A stretch of 64,000 nt of DNA, taken from positions 372,001 through 436,000 of the forward strand of contig NZ_JACHLC010000002.1 in the NCBI RefSeq assembly GCF_014207845.1. The letters are read 5' to 3'. The notes beneath the pieces are model-generated. The model did no database searches. It was not told the DNA's origin and was given only the letters and a program-made list of their open reading frames with translations. The first letter of the stretch is position 1; each line of letters opens with the position of its first letter. The position numbers and the translations under genes were made by a program. Positions 15,802-25,236 of the stretch are shown here, piece by piece. This DNA is from Chryseobacterium shigense. Lineage in GTDB: Bacteria > Bacteroidota > Bacteroidia > Flavobacteriales > Weeksellaceae.

Positions 15802-16809
15802 TTATTTTTCAAAGATATAGGCTCCGGTTAAGGAATCTATATAAACGTTTGATAAATTAGCATTATTATTTCTTCTGCCTGTTTGTGATCCGGAATCAAT
15901 TGCTGCACCAATAAGCCCCCCGATAAGTCCTCCTGCCATTACTCCAACCATAGCTCCTGTATTGCTGTTTCTTGGATACAGCTCTAATCTTGAAGAAACA
16001 ATATAATATCCTTTATCGTCTTTCTCAATCTCTAAAAAACCCACAGGTGTAAGTTTATAAGCTTTACCATCCTCAATATATCCAAATATTTCCTCACTTG
16101 AGACAAGAAGGTCGTTTTCATTTTTCACTCCAATTATATTCCCTTTTTTATTTTTATCTACATAATATCCTTTTTGTGGTTTTTGCTCGGAAAAAGACTT
16201 AAAATCTTTATAAACTCCATTTACAAGATCTGAAGAGTTAATATATTTCATATTCTTCTCCAGTATTTCCCCATAATTATTGAGCTCAGCTTCCAGAATA
16301 GGCGTACTTAAAACAAGATGGGAATAAGACTCAATAATAAAAGAGGATAATATATCCGAAATAGCTGAAGAAACTGCACTCGGAATATTAGGTGTGATCT
16401 TAGAGTTAAAATCTAATGTATTATAGTACCTGTTGATAAAAAAATATTTGCCGCTTCTGTTGATGAAGCTGCTTACTTTAATTTTTACTTTTGCGAGACC
16501 TGTATTTTCAAAATTACTGATCTTTACATCTTCTAAAAGAATTACAATATCGTTATTTCCCCTTACTTTATTATCATCGGCAAACCAGGCTTCAAAATGA
16601 TTTTTTAAATCTTCATTGCTGAATTTCATCTGAACAGTTTCCCCTTTGTAATCCAGGGTTCCTAAGTCTTTATCTCCCCTGTTATCAGTTAACCGTAGAG
16701 ATTTTGTTCGTGAATTTTTATCCTTAATATTTTTATTAAGTTTAATGATTTCTGTTTTTTGTGCTGACAATATAACTGAAAACAGAAAAAACAACAGTAT
16801 TTTTTTCAT
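15802..16809 (-). CDS. Secreted protein with C-terminal glycine zipper
   Basis: 335 residues with an N-terminal signal peptide (1-16). The middle is mixed alpha/beta with no catalytic motif I recognise. Residues about 285-305 (GVMAGGLIGGLIGAAID) form a glycine zipper of the type that inserts in or spans membranes, followed by a short polar tail. Envelope association is likely; function unknown. It stands alone between lepA and the sigma-factor operon. Confidence 0.65.
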   Translation of the reverse strand: MKKILLFFLFSVILSAQKTEIIKLNKNIKDKNSRTKSLRLTDNRGDKDLGTLDYKGETVQMKFSNEDLKNHFEAWFADDNKVRGNNDIVILLEDVKISNFENTGLAKVKIKVSSFINRSGKYFFINRYYNTLDFNSKITPNIPSAVSSAISDILSSFIIESYSHLVLSTPILEAELNNYGEILEKNMKYINSSDLVNGVYKDFKSFSEQKPQKGYYVDKNKKGNIIGVKNENDLLVSSEEIFGYIEDGKAYKLTPVGFLEIEKDDKGYYIVSSRLELYPRNSNTGAMVGVMAGGLIGGLIGAAIDSGSQTGRRNNNANLSNVYIDSLTGAYIFEK

Positions 16810-16852
16810 AATAGAATTTGCCGCAAAACTAAGAATTCATTTTAAAAATTAA

Positions 16853-16890
16853 ACGGCTCTCACAAAAAAATTTGTAAGAGCCGTCCAACA
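16853..16890 (-). terminator. Terminator of the sigma/anti-sigma operon
   Basis: Arms ACGGCTCTcACAAA and TTTGTaAGAGCCGT form a strong hairpin, followed on the minus strand by a T-rich run, 17 bases past the stop of the last operon gene. Confidence 0.8.
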
Positions 16891-16906
16891 TTAAAAAAAT
16901 AAACTA

Positions 16907-17419
16907 TTATGGGTTCTGTTTGGGTCTTGCCATATTATTGTACCCGGAATGAGGCTTTCTTTCATTCATTTTATCTCTCATCATTCCTTCAGACTGGAAT
17001 AGTTTTAATACTTTCTGGCAAGGAATCACCTGCTGCATTTTATCAGCATATTTTTTTCTGTTATCCAGAAGCTTCTGCCCTACATCAAAACTCTGCTGAA
17101 GCTTGGCTTTCGCTTCTTCATCAGATAATGTTTCCGGGTTGAAATTAGGATCAAACTGGCTTTTTATCTGTTTCTGGTTATCCAGGTATTCGTTATAAAG
17201 CTGAGTGAATTCTGTTTTATCACTGGGGTCAATTTCAAGATTTTCCAGCACCATATTATTTCTGAACTTTTTAAGAAGTTCTTTTCTCTCTTCGGGAGAA
17301 AGATTGTTTATTACCTCTTTTCTTTTTTTAGGGTCCATTTTTTTCCAGTCGTAATCTGCATTCTGGGCATTCAGACCAAAACCATAAATAATAAAAAGTA
17401 TAAATAATATCTTTTTCAT
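16907..17419 (-). CDS. Periplasmic helical protein of the sigma operon (Spy/CpxP-like size)
   Basis: 170 residues with a signal peptide (1-18). The mature part is almost wholly helical and charged (NNLSPEERKELLKKFRNNM, LSDEEAKAKLQQSFD), resembling the small periplasmic sensor or chaperone proteins encoded with ECF sigma factors, though no exact LTxxQ pair is seen. It is 7 bases downstream of the anti-sigma-like gene. It probably monitors envelope stress or supports the regulon. Confidence 0.65.
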   Translation of the reverse strand: MKKILFILFIIYGFGLNAQNADYDWKKMDPKKRKEVINNLSPEERKELLKKFRNNMVLENLEIDPSDKTEFTQLYNEYLDNQKQIKSQFDPNFNPETLSDEEAKAKLQQSFDVGQKLLDNRKKYADKMQQVIPCQKVLKLFQSEGMMRDKMNERKPHSGYNNMARPKQNP

Positions 17420-17426
17420 CTTTCTT

Positions 17427-17960
17427 TTAATTATATAAATCTAAATAAACATCCTGAGTTGAATTGCTTGCCAGCTCTGATATTTCAGAGTTTGAAAACG
17501 AATCCAGATATTCATTCATTTTAGTTTCCTCTTGTTTGGCAACAGCTTTTACGGGCTGTGAGCTTGTTTTATTATCAACTCTGTTTTCAGGGTTGCTTGC
17601 AATAGTTTTATTTCCCTGATTTACAACTGTTTGATTATTATTTTCAACAGAAGTTAAATCCGCTTCCAGGGTCTCGTAAGCACGTTCGCTTTCCGTTTTA
17701 GGTTCCTGGTTATTAACTGCATATGTTTTTGAATTCGAAACATCTTTTGAAGGGTCACTATCAGAATTAAAAACATATGTTGCTCCGAATATCAAAGCCA
17801 GTGATGCCGCAGCGGCATACATCCAATTCAGTTTGAAAATTGGTGCTTTTTTACCCGTTTTTACTTCGTTCATTACATGATTCTGGATATTTTCAAATAA
17901 ATGATCCGGAACTTTGTAAATGTTCTTTCGTTCTAGTTTTTCTATGTCGAACTCTTTCAT
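17427..17960 (-). CDS. Putative anti-sigma factor, single-TM
   Basis: 177 residues with one transmembrane segment at about 45-64, a short cytosolic N-terminal part (YKVPDHLFENIQNHVMNEV) and a long, low-complexity Ser/Asn/Glu-rich periplasmic part. This topology and its place 18 bases after an ECF sigma gene suggest an anti-sigma factor, but no zinc-binding ZAS motif is visible. Assignment rests mainly on context. Confidence 0.65.
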   Translation of the reverse strand: MKEFDIEKLERKNIYKVPDHLFENIQNHVMNEVKTGKKAPIFKLNWMYAAAASLALIFGATYVFNSDSDPSKDVSNSKTYAVNNQEPKTESERAYETLEADLTSVENNNQTVVNQGNKTIASNPENRVDNKTSSQPVKAVAKQEETKMNEYLDSFSNSEISELASNSTQDVYLDLYN

Positions 17961-17978
17961 CTTGCTTTGGTCAAAAAA

Positions 17979-18530
17979 TTATCTTTCGTAATTTTCTTTT
18001 ATATATTCTTCTATTTTCTGTTTGGCATAATGATAATTCGTTTTTAAGGTCCCTACAGACATATCTACAATTTTAGATATCTCTTCGTAAGGAAGATCAT
18101 CATAATACCGCATCATAAATACCAGTTTCTGCTTTTCGGGCAGGCTTTGTATTGCATTCTGGAGCAGCAGCTGTATCTCTTCCGCATCTCCTTCTGTATT
18201 GTCAGACACCAGGTTCTGCATGTAATATTCAGGATCTTCATCGGTTTTCTGCATTTTCTTCATCTTGTTTACCTGCTGTAATGCTTCATTGGTGGCAATC
18301 CTGTAAAGCCAGGTATACAGTTGGCTGTCATTTTTAAACTGGTGAAAATTCTGATAGGCTTTAATAAAAGTCTCCTGCAGTGTATCCTGAGCAAGATCCC
18401 CATCTACAATAATTCTTCTGATATGCCAGTACAATCTGCTCTGATAAGCATCCATCAAGGCCCGTACCCCTTTTTCCTGGGTCCGTGGGTTTTGCATCAA
18501 CGAAATAATTTCCGCGTCCTTAATCTTCAT
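17979..18530 (-). CDS. ECF-type RNA polymerase sigma factor
   Basis: 183 residues with region 2 (LYWHIRRIIVDGDLAQDTLQ, then LYTWLYRIATNEALQQ) and region 4 (LPEKQKLVFMMRYYDD, MSVGTLKTNYHYAKQK). The acidic linker with DEDPEYYMQ is longer than usual. First gene of a three-gene operon with a putative anti-sigma factor and a periplasmic protein, so it probably answers envelope stress. Confidence 0.92.
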   Translation of the reverse strand: MKIKDAEIISLMQNPRTQEKGVRALMDAYQSRLYWHIRRIIVDGDLAQDTLQETFIKAYQNFHQFKNDSQLYTWLYRIATNEALQQVNKMKKMQKTDEDPEYYMQNLVSDNTEGDAEEIQLLLQNAIQSLPEKQKLVFMMRYYDDLPYEEISKIVDMSVGTLKTNYHYAKQKIEEYIKENYER

Positions 18531-18719
18531 AAGATGCTTTCACTGTTTTGGATTACAAAAATAGCCGAAAGTTAAATTACTTATTCAATTTTCAGTCCAA
18601 ATATTTAAAATAATATCAGATTGTTATGATGTGAGCTTCAGGTAACAGGCTATAAAGGTATTTGCCATAAACTTCCGGTGTTCTTCTTTCATCTTCCTTT
18701 AAAATCTTATCTTTGTTAG

Positions 18720-19469
18720 ATGCAAATTGTAATTATAGGATCCGGAAATGTGGCTTACCATCTGGCAAAAGCTTTTAGCCTGAACAATATTCCATTAATG
18801 CAGATTTTTGGAAGGAATACCGAAGAACTGAAGAAAATTTCCGAAGAACTGAATATTCCCTATTCTACGGAAAATCTTCAGGATGCAGATCTGTATATCA
18901 TTTGTGTAAGTGATAATTCTGTAGAAAATGTTTCCCGGCTTATTACCAAAAAAGACTGTCTGGTTGCCCATACTTCAGGGTCTCTTCCCAAAGAAATTCT
19001 GAAAGGGGAGTACAGAAAATCAAGCTTTTATCCATTGCAGACCTTTTCAAAATCAAAAGAACTGGATTATGAGAAAATTCCGTTTTTCATTGAAACTGAA
19101 AATGAACAGGACAAAAAGCTTCTTTTTGAAACTGCCTCCAGAATTTCCAGCAATGTGATGGAGAGCACTTATGAAAAAAGAAAATACATTCATCTGACAG
19201 CCGTTTTTGCCTGTAATTTTGTGAATCATCTATTCGCCAGAGCTAAGGAAATTTCAGACTCACAGGAAATTCCATTTGATTATTTTCTGCCGCTTATTGA
19301 TGAAACGGTACAAAAGATCCATGAGATTGAGCCTAGATCAGCGCAAACGGGGCCAGCAGTACGAAATGATATGCGGGTGCTGGAATTACATGAGCAGTTA
19401 TTAAAAGACGAAAGTCTTGAGATTTATAAAACAATGAATCATTCTATTCAGAAAATGTATGAGCTATAA
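18720..19469 (+). CDS. Rossmann/DUF2520 domain oxidoreductase-like protein
   Basis: 249 residues. An N-terminal NAD(P)-binding fold (IIGSGNVAYHLAKAF, residues 4-18) is followed by VAHTSGSLP and a C-terminal helical DUF2520 domain (ENEQDKKLLFETA to the end). The layout is like ProC or 6-phosphogluconate dehydrogenase relatives, but the substrate is unknown. The 3' end overlaps the KdsC-like gene by 11 bases, starting a run of four same-strand genes. Confidence 0.82.
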   Translation: MQIVIIGSGNVAYHLAKAFSLNNIPLMQIFGRNTEELKKISEELNIPYSTENLQDADLYIICVSDNSVENVSRLITKKDCLVAHTSGSLPKEILKGEYRKSSFYPLQTFSKSKELDYEKIPFFIETENEQDKKLLFETASRISSNVMESTYEKRKYIHLTAVFACNFVNHLFARAKEISDSQEIPFDYFLPLIDETVQKIHEIEPRSAQTGPAVRNDMRVLELHEQLLKDESLEIYKTMNHSIQKMYEL

Positions 19470-19977
19470 AGAGAAATTAAAGGATATTAAAGCATTTGTA
19501 TTTGATGTGGACGGAGTTTTTACAGATGGAAGCGTTTATCTTCTTCCGGGCGGAAATATGTGCAGGGTGATGAATGTCCTGGATGGATATGCTGTGGTTA
19601 AAGCATTAAAAAACAATTATTTAATTGGTGTTATCACAGGCGGAAACGATGAAATGGTGAAGCACAGAATCAATTACCTGGGAATACAGGATTATTATCC
19701 GAAATCACACAATAAGATGGCTGATTTTGAAGATTTTAAAAAGAAATACAATCTTAAAAACGAAGAGATTCTAACGATGGGAGATGATCTTCCCGATATT
19801 CATATCATGGAAAACTCTGCTATTGCTGCATGTCCTGAAAATGCCGTTCCTGAGGTAAAAGGAATATCCGATTATATTTCTGAAAAAAAGGGAGGCAGCG
19901 GGGCAGTACGTGATGTGATAGAGCAGGTAATGAAGGTTCAGGGAAACTGGCATGATGATAATACCCAATCTGTATAA
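19459..19977 (+). CDS. KdsC-like HAD phosphatase
   Basis: 172 residues, the size of tetrameric KDO 8-phosphate phosphatase. HAD motifs: DVDGVFTDG (D16, D18), T60 in GVITGG, a Lys in the region of 83-87, and GDDLPD (108-113). It probably hydrolyses KDO 8-phosphate in LPS core synthesis, but KdsC-like phosphatases with other sugar substrates exist. It overlaps the DUF2520 gene and lies 8 bases before maf. Confidence 0.82.
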   Translation: MSYKEKLKDIKAFVFDVDGVFTDGSVYLLPGGNMCRVMNVLDGYAVVKALKNNYLIGVITGGNDEMVKHRINYLGIQDYYPKSHNKMADFEDFKKKYNLKNEEILTMGDDLPDIHIMENSAIAACPENAVPEVKGISDYISEKKGGSGAVRDVIEQVMKVQGNWHDDNTQSV

Positions 19978-19985
19978 AACAGCTT

Positions 19986-20540
19986 ATGAAATTACTTTTA
20001 GCATCCCAGTCTCCGAGAAGGAAGGAACTTCTTTCAAGTTTAGGCTTCGATTTCGAGGTTGTAAAAATTGATTGTGAAGAAATTCTTCCTGAGAATATTG
20101 AAATAGGAGAGGCTGCAGCTTATCTGTCAGAATTAAAAGCAAAAACATTCCGGGAATTGACTGCCGGTGAAGTACTGTTAACTGCTGATACGGTTGTTGC
20201 AACAGATAACCAGATCCTTGGAAAACCGAAGGATGAAAAGGAAGCACGGCAAATGCTACGCTTTCTTTCCGGAAAAACTCACCAGGTTTATACCGGAATT
20301 ACTATAAAATCTGCTGATAAAACTTTTACAGAAACTGATGTGGCAGACGTAGAATTTGATGAAATTACGGATGATGAAATAGAATATTACATTCAGAATT
20401 ACAAACCTTTCGACAAGGCGGGTAGCTATGGTATCCAGGAATGGCTGGGTATGGCAAAGATCAGGAAGCTGAACGGAAGCTTTTATACGATCATGGGGCT
20501 TCCCACCCATCTGGTTTATAAAATTCTGAAAGAAATATAA
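19986..20540 (+). CDS. maf: Maf/YhdE-type nucleoside triphosphate pyrophosphatase
   Basis: 184 residues. The start LLASQSPRRKELLSSLG (4-20) with the SxSPRR signature, TADTVV with the catalytic Asp, and DKAGSYGIQEW are diagnostic. Family members hydrolyse dTTP/UTP or modified nucleotides and so keep them out of nucleic acids. It follows the KdsC-like gene by 8 bases and precedes porW by 85. Confidence 0.93.
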   Translation: MKLLLASQSPRRKELLSSLGFDFEVVKIDCEEILPENIEIGEAAAYLSELKAKTFRELTAGEVLLTADTVVATDNQILGKPKDEKEARQMLRFLSGKTHQVYTGITIKSADKTFTETDVADVEFDEITDDEIEYYIQNYKPFDKAGSYGIQEWLGMAKIRKLNGSFYTIMGLPTHLVYKILKEI

Positions 20541-20625
20541 ATATTATTCATTACAAAATTTTGTTATTTTTACAAAATTATCAACTGCTGATAATAAAAA
20601 GCAGATTAGATTGTTATATTGAATA

Positions 20626-23199
20626 ATGAAAAAGAATATATTATTCCTCTTAATCATGTGTATCGTTGCTTCCTGTGCTACCAAAACCAAAAAGCCGGAA
20701 CAGCGATCAAAATTTTTAAAAGGATTCCACACATATTACAACACCCTTTTTAATGCAAAAGATGCGTTAAACAGTGAGTTCACGAGTAGAGATAAAGGAC
20801 ATAAAGATAATTTTTATGCTCCTTATATTCCTATACTTACATTTGAAGATCAGCCTTTGGGAAGTGATCTGGGACAGTCTGAGGCCTTCGCGGAAAATTC
20901 CATGAAAATGGGTGAAGTGAACCGGACTTCTGAAAGGGGGGCCCCTGGAATGCCTCCCGGAATGCCTGGAGCTCAGGGAAATGGTGTTCCCAATATGCCT
21001 GACGAGCTTCAAAATAAAGGAGCAAGCACTTTGGAAATTGCGGAAGCAAAAGCTCAAAAAGCGATCAATAAATACTCCGTTATCCGAAACGGTGAGGAAA
21101 AGAATAAAAAGATCTTTGATGCCTATATGATCCTTGTACAGTCGAGGATTTACCAGAATAAGGCAGTGCAGGCTTTAGATGCTTTAAATTATGTTTTTTC
21201 ACACATGAAAGAGGATAAGAGGCTTCCTTTGGCCAGAATTTACCAGGGAGTAGCCTATGCACAGATCAAAGACTATCATAAAGCCAATGAAACTTTTGCC
21301 AAACTGAAAGGGGAGGACATTAATAAAAGCTATGCAAAACTTTTGAGCATTTATTCTTCCGAAGCACTTCTTGATGCAGGAAAACTGGAAGAAGCCGGCG
21401 CTGAACTGGACAGGGCTTTTGAGCTGAATTCTGATAGAAAGCTGAAAAGCAGGATAGCTTATCTGAGAGGACAGGTTTCTGAAAATCTGGGCCAAAATGA
21501 TAAAGCACGCGAAAGCTATACTCAGGCGTATAAATATGCCAATGATTTCGAATTCGAGGTGAAATCCCAAATTGCAATTGCTAAAACCTTCAATGGAAAA
21601 GGTGATTATAATGGGGCTAAAAGTTACCTTGAAGGCATCAGTAAAAAGGGAACTTATGTTTCAAGAAAAAATGAATTTTATTACGCTCTGGGTTTAATGG
21701 CCAACAAGGCCGGGAAAAAAGAGGAAGCCCAGGAATTTTTCAGAAAGTCTCTGTTCGAAAAGGTATCTGACCCTCAGATAAGAGGGCTTACCTATTACGA
21801 AATAGGAAAAAGCTATCTTGAAAAAAATGATTATATCGGTGCGGGAACTTACTATGATTCTGCTCTTACGGTAATGACTTATGAGCCTTCCAAAATCCTT
21901 TTGAAAGACCAGTCCGAATATATCAAGAAGATCTCCAAAAACTACTACCTGATCAAAAAGAACGACAGTATTCTTTCTTTAGCAAAGATGAACGATGCAC
22001 AGAGAAATGACTTTTTCTCCAAGTATATTGCCAAACTGAAAACTAAGGAAGAAAAAGAAGAGCAGGAGAGAAGACGCGCAGAAAGAAACAAAGGTTTTGA
22101 CACGGGAGATTACAATGCCAATTCAATATTTGCCAATAACACCAATTCTTTTGAGGATTTTGGGGTAACTACCAAAGGTTTTTATTTTAGCAATACAGGG
22201 ACGATAAGTAAAGGAGCTTCTTCGTTTAAACAAATCTGGGGGGAAAGGGCTTTGGCTGATAACTGGCGCTATTCCAAAAAAATGGCGACCATTGAAGATA
22301 TGAAGAATGAAGCTCTTGGCGTTACTTCAGCACCTAACCCAAGACGTTTTGAGCCTACTTACTATATTGAACAAATCCCTACAGACCAGGAAAAACTGGG
22401 CCAGCTGAAGAAAGACAGGGACACCGCTTCCTTAGGTTTGGGAGTAATGTACCAAAATTATTTCACGAATACCCCTTTAGCCACCAAGACATTGTATGAC
22501 CTTGTAGACGTAAAACCGGAAGAAAAAGTAATGCTTCAGGCGCTTTATGAAATATTTGCAATGAATTACCAAAAGAATCCGCAGGTTGCAGAAAGAGCAA
22601 AACAGATCCTTTTGACCGATTATCCTTACAGTTCTTATGCTGAATTTGCAAGAAACCCTAAAAACAATTCATTTGTAAAATCTTCGGCAGATGTTGAAAA
22701 TGAATACAAAAAAGCCTATGCCCTCTATGAATCTGAAAAGTTTGGAGAAAGCAAGGATGTTATAGACCAGACGGTACAGAAGTATCCCAAAGATGCCCTT
22801 ATTCCGAAATTTCACCTGTTAAATGCTTTCAACACAGGAAAAACAAGTGGAAAGGAGGTGATGATCCTACAGCTTGAGCAGATTGCACTGAATTATGCCA
22901 AAACTCCGGAAGGTATAAAAGCCAAAGAGATGCTGAATTACCTGAAAAGTGATCTTTCTTTCCAGGCTACCGATAACAAAGGAAATTCCGTTCCGCAACA
23001 GCCGGCAGGAGTTCCAACACAACCGGCGGGACAGGACATGAACGGCATTCCTTCAAACCCTGGAGGAAATGACAAAAACAGCCAGCTTCAGCAGCTATTG
23101 CAGGATGCTGATGCTGATCCTAAAAAAACAAAACAGAAACTGAAAAAGGATAAGAACAAGGAAAAAGATCCTGACTTTATTCCTGAAATGCCCAAATAA
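20626..23199 (+). CDS. porW: Type IX secretion / gliding lipoprotein PorW (SprE)
   Basis: 857 residues. A lipoprotein signal with Cys17 (IVASC), then FLKGFHTYYNTLFNAKDAL, which marks the SprE/PorW family. A Met/Pro/Gly-rich insert occupies about 105-127. Tetratricopeptide-like helical pairs follow (about 140-400 and 640-760), and the C-terminus is Pro/Gln/Lys rich. SprE is needed for gliding and type IX secretion in Flavobacterium johnsoniae; PorW in Porphyromonas connects the outer-membrane translocon with the motor. The gene has its own 85-base leader, and a terminator follows. Confidence 0.85.
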   Translation: MKKNILFLLIMCIVASCATKTKKPEQRSKFLKGFHTYYNTLFNAKDALNSEFTSRDKGHKDNFYAPYIPILTFEDQPLGSDLGQSEAFAENSMKMGEVNRTSERGAPGMPPGMPGAQGNGVPNMPDELQNKGASTLEIAEAKAQKAINKYSVIRNGEEKNKKIFDAYMILVQSRIYQNKAVQALDALNYVFSHMKEDKRLPLARIYQGVAYAQIKDYHKANETFAKLKGEDINKSYAKLLSIYSSEALLDAGKLEEAGAELDRAFELNSDRKLKSRIAYLRGQVSENLGQNDKARESYTQAYKYANDFEFEVKSQIAIAKTFNGKGDYNGAKSYLEGISKKGTYVSRKNEFYYALGLMANKAGKKEEAQEFFRKSLFEKVSDPQIRGLTYYEIGKSYLEKNDYIGAGTYYDSALTVMTYEPSKILLKDQSEYIKKISKNYYLIKKNDSILSLAKMNDAQRNDFFSKYIAKLKTKEEKEEQERRRAERNKGFDTGDYNANSIFANNTNSFEDFGVTTKGFYFSNTGTISKGASSFKQIWGERALADNWRYSKKMATIEDMKNEALGVTSAPNPRRFEPTYYIEQIPTDQEKLGQLKKDRDTASLGLGVMYQNYFTNTPLATKTLYDLVDVKPEEKVMLQALYEIFAMNYQKNPQVAERAKQILLTDYPYSSYAEFARNPKNNSFVKSSADVENEYKKAYALYESEKFGESKDVIDQTVQKYPKDALIPKFHLLNAFNTGKTSGKEVMILQLEQIALNYAKTPEGIKAKEMLNYLKSDLSFQATDNKGNSVPQQPAGVPTQPAGQDMNGIPSNPGGNDKNSQLQQLLQDADADPKKTKQKLKKDKNKEKDPDFIPEMPK

Positions 23200-23203
23200 A
23201 TAA

Positions 23204-23230
23204 AAAAGCGAAGATTTATTCTTCGCTTTT
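23204..23230. terminator. Bidirectional terminator between porW and tsaB
   Basis: Arms AAAAGCGAAGA and TCTTCGCTTTT with a short loop. It overlaps the last codons of tsaB. Confidence 0.85.
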
Positions 23231-23896
23231 CTTTTTCTTTACTCCGTGAAAGTCTTTGAGGTAGAAAGGTTCAAAATAGGCAATATCTTCAAAATCTTTT
23301 TGACTAATCTTTTCCATAGTCTTTCTGATCAGATATTGTGAAGAAGGATAAATATCATCCTTAAAATCTGCATCCGGAAGGTTCAGAATCTCTTTAGCCT
23401 TCTTTGCACCATCTCCCACAAAAACCACTTTTTTATCTTTAAATTCTCCAAAAGAAGTTTCATCTAAAATTTTAGCTTCGGTTGCTGAAAGTTCTTTGCC
23501 CGTATTACCGTCGTAAACGGCCGTATAAACCTCCATTCTCCTCGCATCGATCAATGGCACTATATAATCATAGTTTTTGCTTATAAAAGGCTCTATCATG
23601 CTTTCCAGAGAATTTACTGCAACCAGCGGAATCTTAAGACCATAGCAGAAACCTTTTGCAGAAGCCGCCCCGATTCTTAACCCGGTATAAGAACCCGGTC
23701 CTTTTCCCAAGGAAACAGCTTCAATATCTTTCATGGTAAGCCCCGCTCCTTCCAAAGCCCATTCTACAAAGGTATGGAGGCTTTCAGACTGTTTATAGTT
23801 TTCAGAAACTTCTTCACACAGACATAGGAGCTTTTCATTATCTGAAATAGCTACAGAACAGTTTTTGGAAGAGGTTTCGAGGTATAATACTTTCAT
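23216..23896 (-). CDS. tsaB: tRNA threonylcarbamoyladenosine biosynthesis protein TsaB
   Basis: 226 residues. The N-terminus VLYLETSSKNCSVAI and GKGPGSYTGLRIGAASAKGF match TsaB, the inactive paralogue partner of TsaD in the t6A37 complex. The C-terminus is Lys-rich. Convergent to porW, with overlapping termination. Confidence 0.93.
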   Translation of the reverse strand: MKVLYLETSSKNCSVAISDNEKLLCLCEEVSENYKQSESLHTFVEWALEGAGLTMKDIEAVSLGKGPGSYTGLRIGAASAKGFCYGLKIPLVAVNSLESMIEPFISKNYDYIVPLIDARRMEVYTAVYDGNTGKELSATEAKILDETSFGEFKDKKVVFVGDGAKKAKEILNLPDADFKDDIYPSSQYLIRKTMEKISQKDFEDIAYFEPFYLKDFHGVKKKKSEE

Positions 23897-23958
23897 TTTC
23901 TTATGTTAAGCTGATTTGTAAAATCACGAAGACAAAATTGCTTCAGATTCATGCAAAT

Positions 23959-24438
23959 TTATGGCTTTATTTCGATACTCTGCCGGCTCCAGAGTTTCCA
24001 TACGGCATTCTTTTTTATCCAGATCTCCAGCAAAGCCAGTTTCATTTCAAAATCCTGGTTTTTGTAAATTCCGGAAACCTTTATTTTTCTTCTGATACTT
24101 GCCATATTTTTATATCGTTTGATCTCTGAAAGCTCGGTTTGCTGAATGTCTTTATAGATTACTTTCTTTGATGAAAAATCTTTCCTGAAATCTTCAAAGT
24201 TCTGTACCCATCCGTTAGAATGGCCAAATGATACGTCCGGATTTAAAATTTCAAGAATTCTTTCATCATTATTCTGTAAATAGGTATCCAGAAGTCTGAT
24301 ATTTTCTGTTAGCTTTTCATCTTTTTGGGAGACACTCACGTTTTGGGCGTTCCAAAAAGAAAACGAAAGAAGCAGTATAAAAAGTAGTGTTCTTCCCACC
24401 CTATTTTCTGTAAATAGTTCTCGGCTCACTTTGCGCAC
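23959..24438 (-). CDS. Exported NTF2/SnoaL-like protein (DUF4440 type)
   Basis: 159 residues as given. A hydrophobic segment LLFILLLSFSFWNAQ is a signal peptide; a GTG at 24399, 1 base after the SDR stop, would give a more usual short n-region and may be the true start, whereas the ATG at 24438 overlaps the SDR gene by 38 bases. The mature part matches a cone-shaped NTF2-like fold (LDTYLQNNDERILEILNPDV, GWVQNFEDFRKD, WKLWSRQSIE). Function unknown. Confidence 0.75.
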   Translation of the reverse strand: MRKVSRELFTENRVGRTLLFILLLSFSFWNAQNVSVSQKDEKLTENIRLLDTYLQNNDERILEILNPDVSFGHSNGWVQNFEDFRKDFSSKKVIYKDIQQTELSEIKRYKNMASIRRKIKVSGIYKNQDFEMKLALLEIWIKKNAVWKLWSRQSIEIKP

Positions 24439-25150
24439 TAGGGTAGATGGTCATATCTGAAACCATAACATGCTTCGGAGCGTTGACACAATAAGCAATG
24501 GCATCAGCAATATCTTCAGCTTTTAGAGCGTCATAACCTGCATATACGGTAGCAGCTCTCTCACTGTCTCCTTTGAATCTTACAAGAGAGAAATCTGTTT
24601 CTACAGCACCCGGCTGAATGTTGGTCACTTTGATTCCAAATTCTGTAAGCTCAAGACGCATACCATCGGAAATTACATCAACTGCTTTTTTAGTTGAACA
24701 GTAAACGGTTCCATTGGCATAGGTCTGCCTTGCTGCTACTGAACTAATGTTTACAATATGCCCTGAATTACGGTCTTTCATAGATGGAATAACCATTTTG
24801 GAAACATACAGCAGTCCTTTTACATTCCCGTCTATCATAGAATCCCAATCATCTGTATTTCCGGCAGAAAGAGGTTCCAAACCATGTGCATTCCCAGCGT
24901 TATTGATAAGAACATCAATATTTTTCCATTCTTCCGGCAGGGAATTTATTGCCTGCTCAACTTCAGCAAGATTTCTTACATCAAATTTTAAACTAAATAT
25001 TTCGGTATATTGAGAAAGTTCGGTATTTAATGAGTCTAAAACTTCATTTCTCCTGCCACAGATAATAATTCTGTTTCCTTGTTTTGCAAGAAGCTCAGCT
25101 GTGGATTTTCCTATTCCGGAAGTGGCTCCGGTGATGAGTATTGTTTTCAT
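24401..25150 (-). CDS. Short-chain dehydrogenase/reductase (YdfG-like)
   Basis: 249 residues, classical SDR: TGATSGIGKS (7-16), NNAG, Ser in VNISSVAA, and YCSTK as the YxxxK catalytic pair. The closest known pattern is NADP-dependent 3-hydroxy acid/serine dehydrogenase YdfG, but substrate choice cannot be fixed. Followed by the exported NTF2-like gene, probably on the same transcript. Confidence 0.88.
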   Translation of the reverse strand: MKTILITGATSGIGKSTAELLAKQGNRIIICGRRNEVLDSLNTELSQYTEIFSLKFDVRNLAEVEQAINSLPEEWKNIDVLINNAGNAHGLEPLSAGNTDDWDSMIDGNVKGLLYVSKMVIPSMKDRNSGHIVNISSVAARQTYANGTVYCSTKKAVDVISDGMRLELTEFGIKVTNIQPGAVETDFSLVRFKGDSERAATVYAGYDALKAEDIADAIAYCVNAPKHVMVSDMTIYPSAQSEPRTIYRK

Positions 25151-25236
25151 AAAACTTGTAAATTTTTAATATAGCAATCTAAAAATATAACAGGCAACAA
25201 CTTATAAGCTGCTATATTTTCAGGATTAACATTGTA

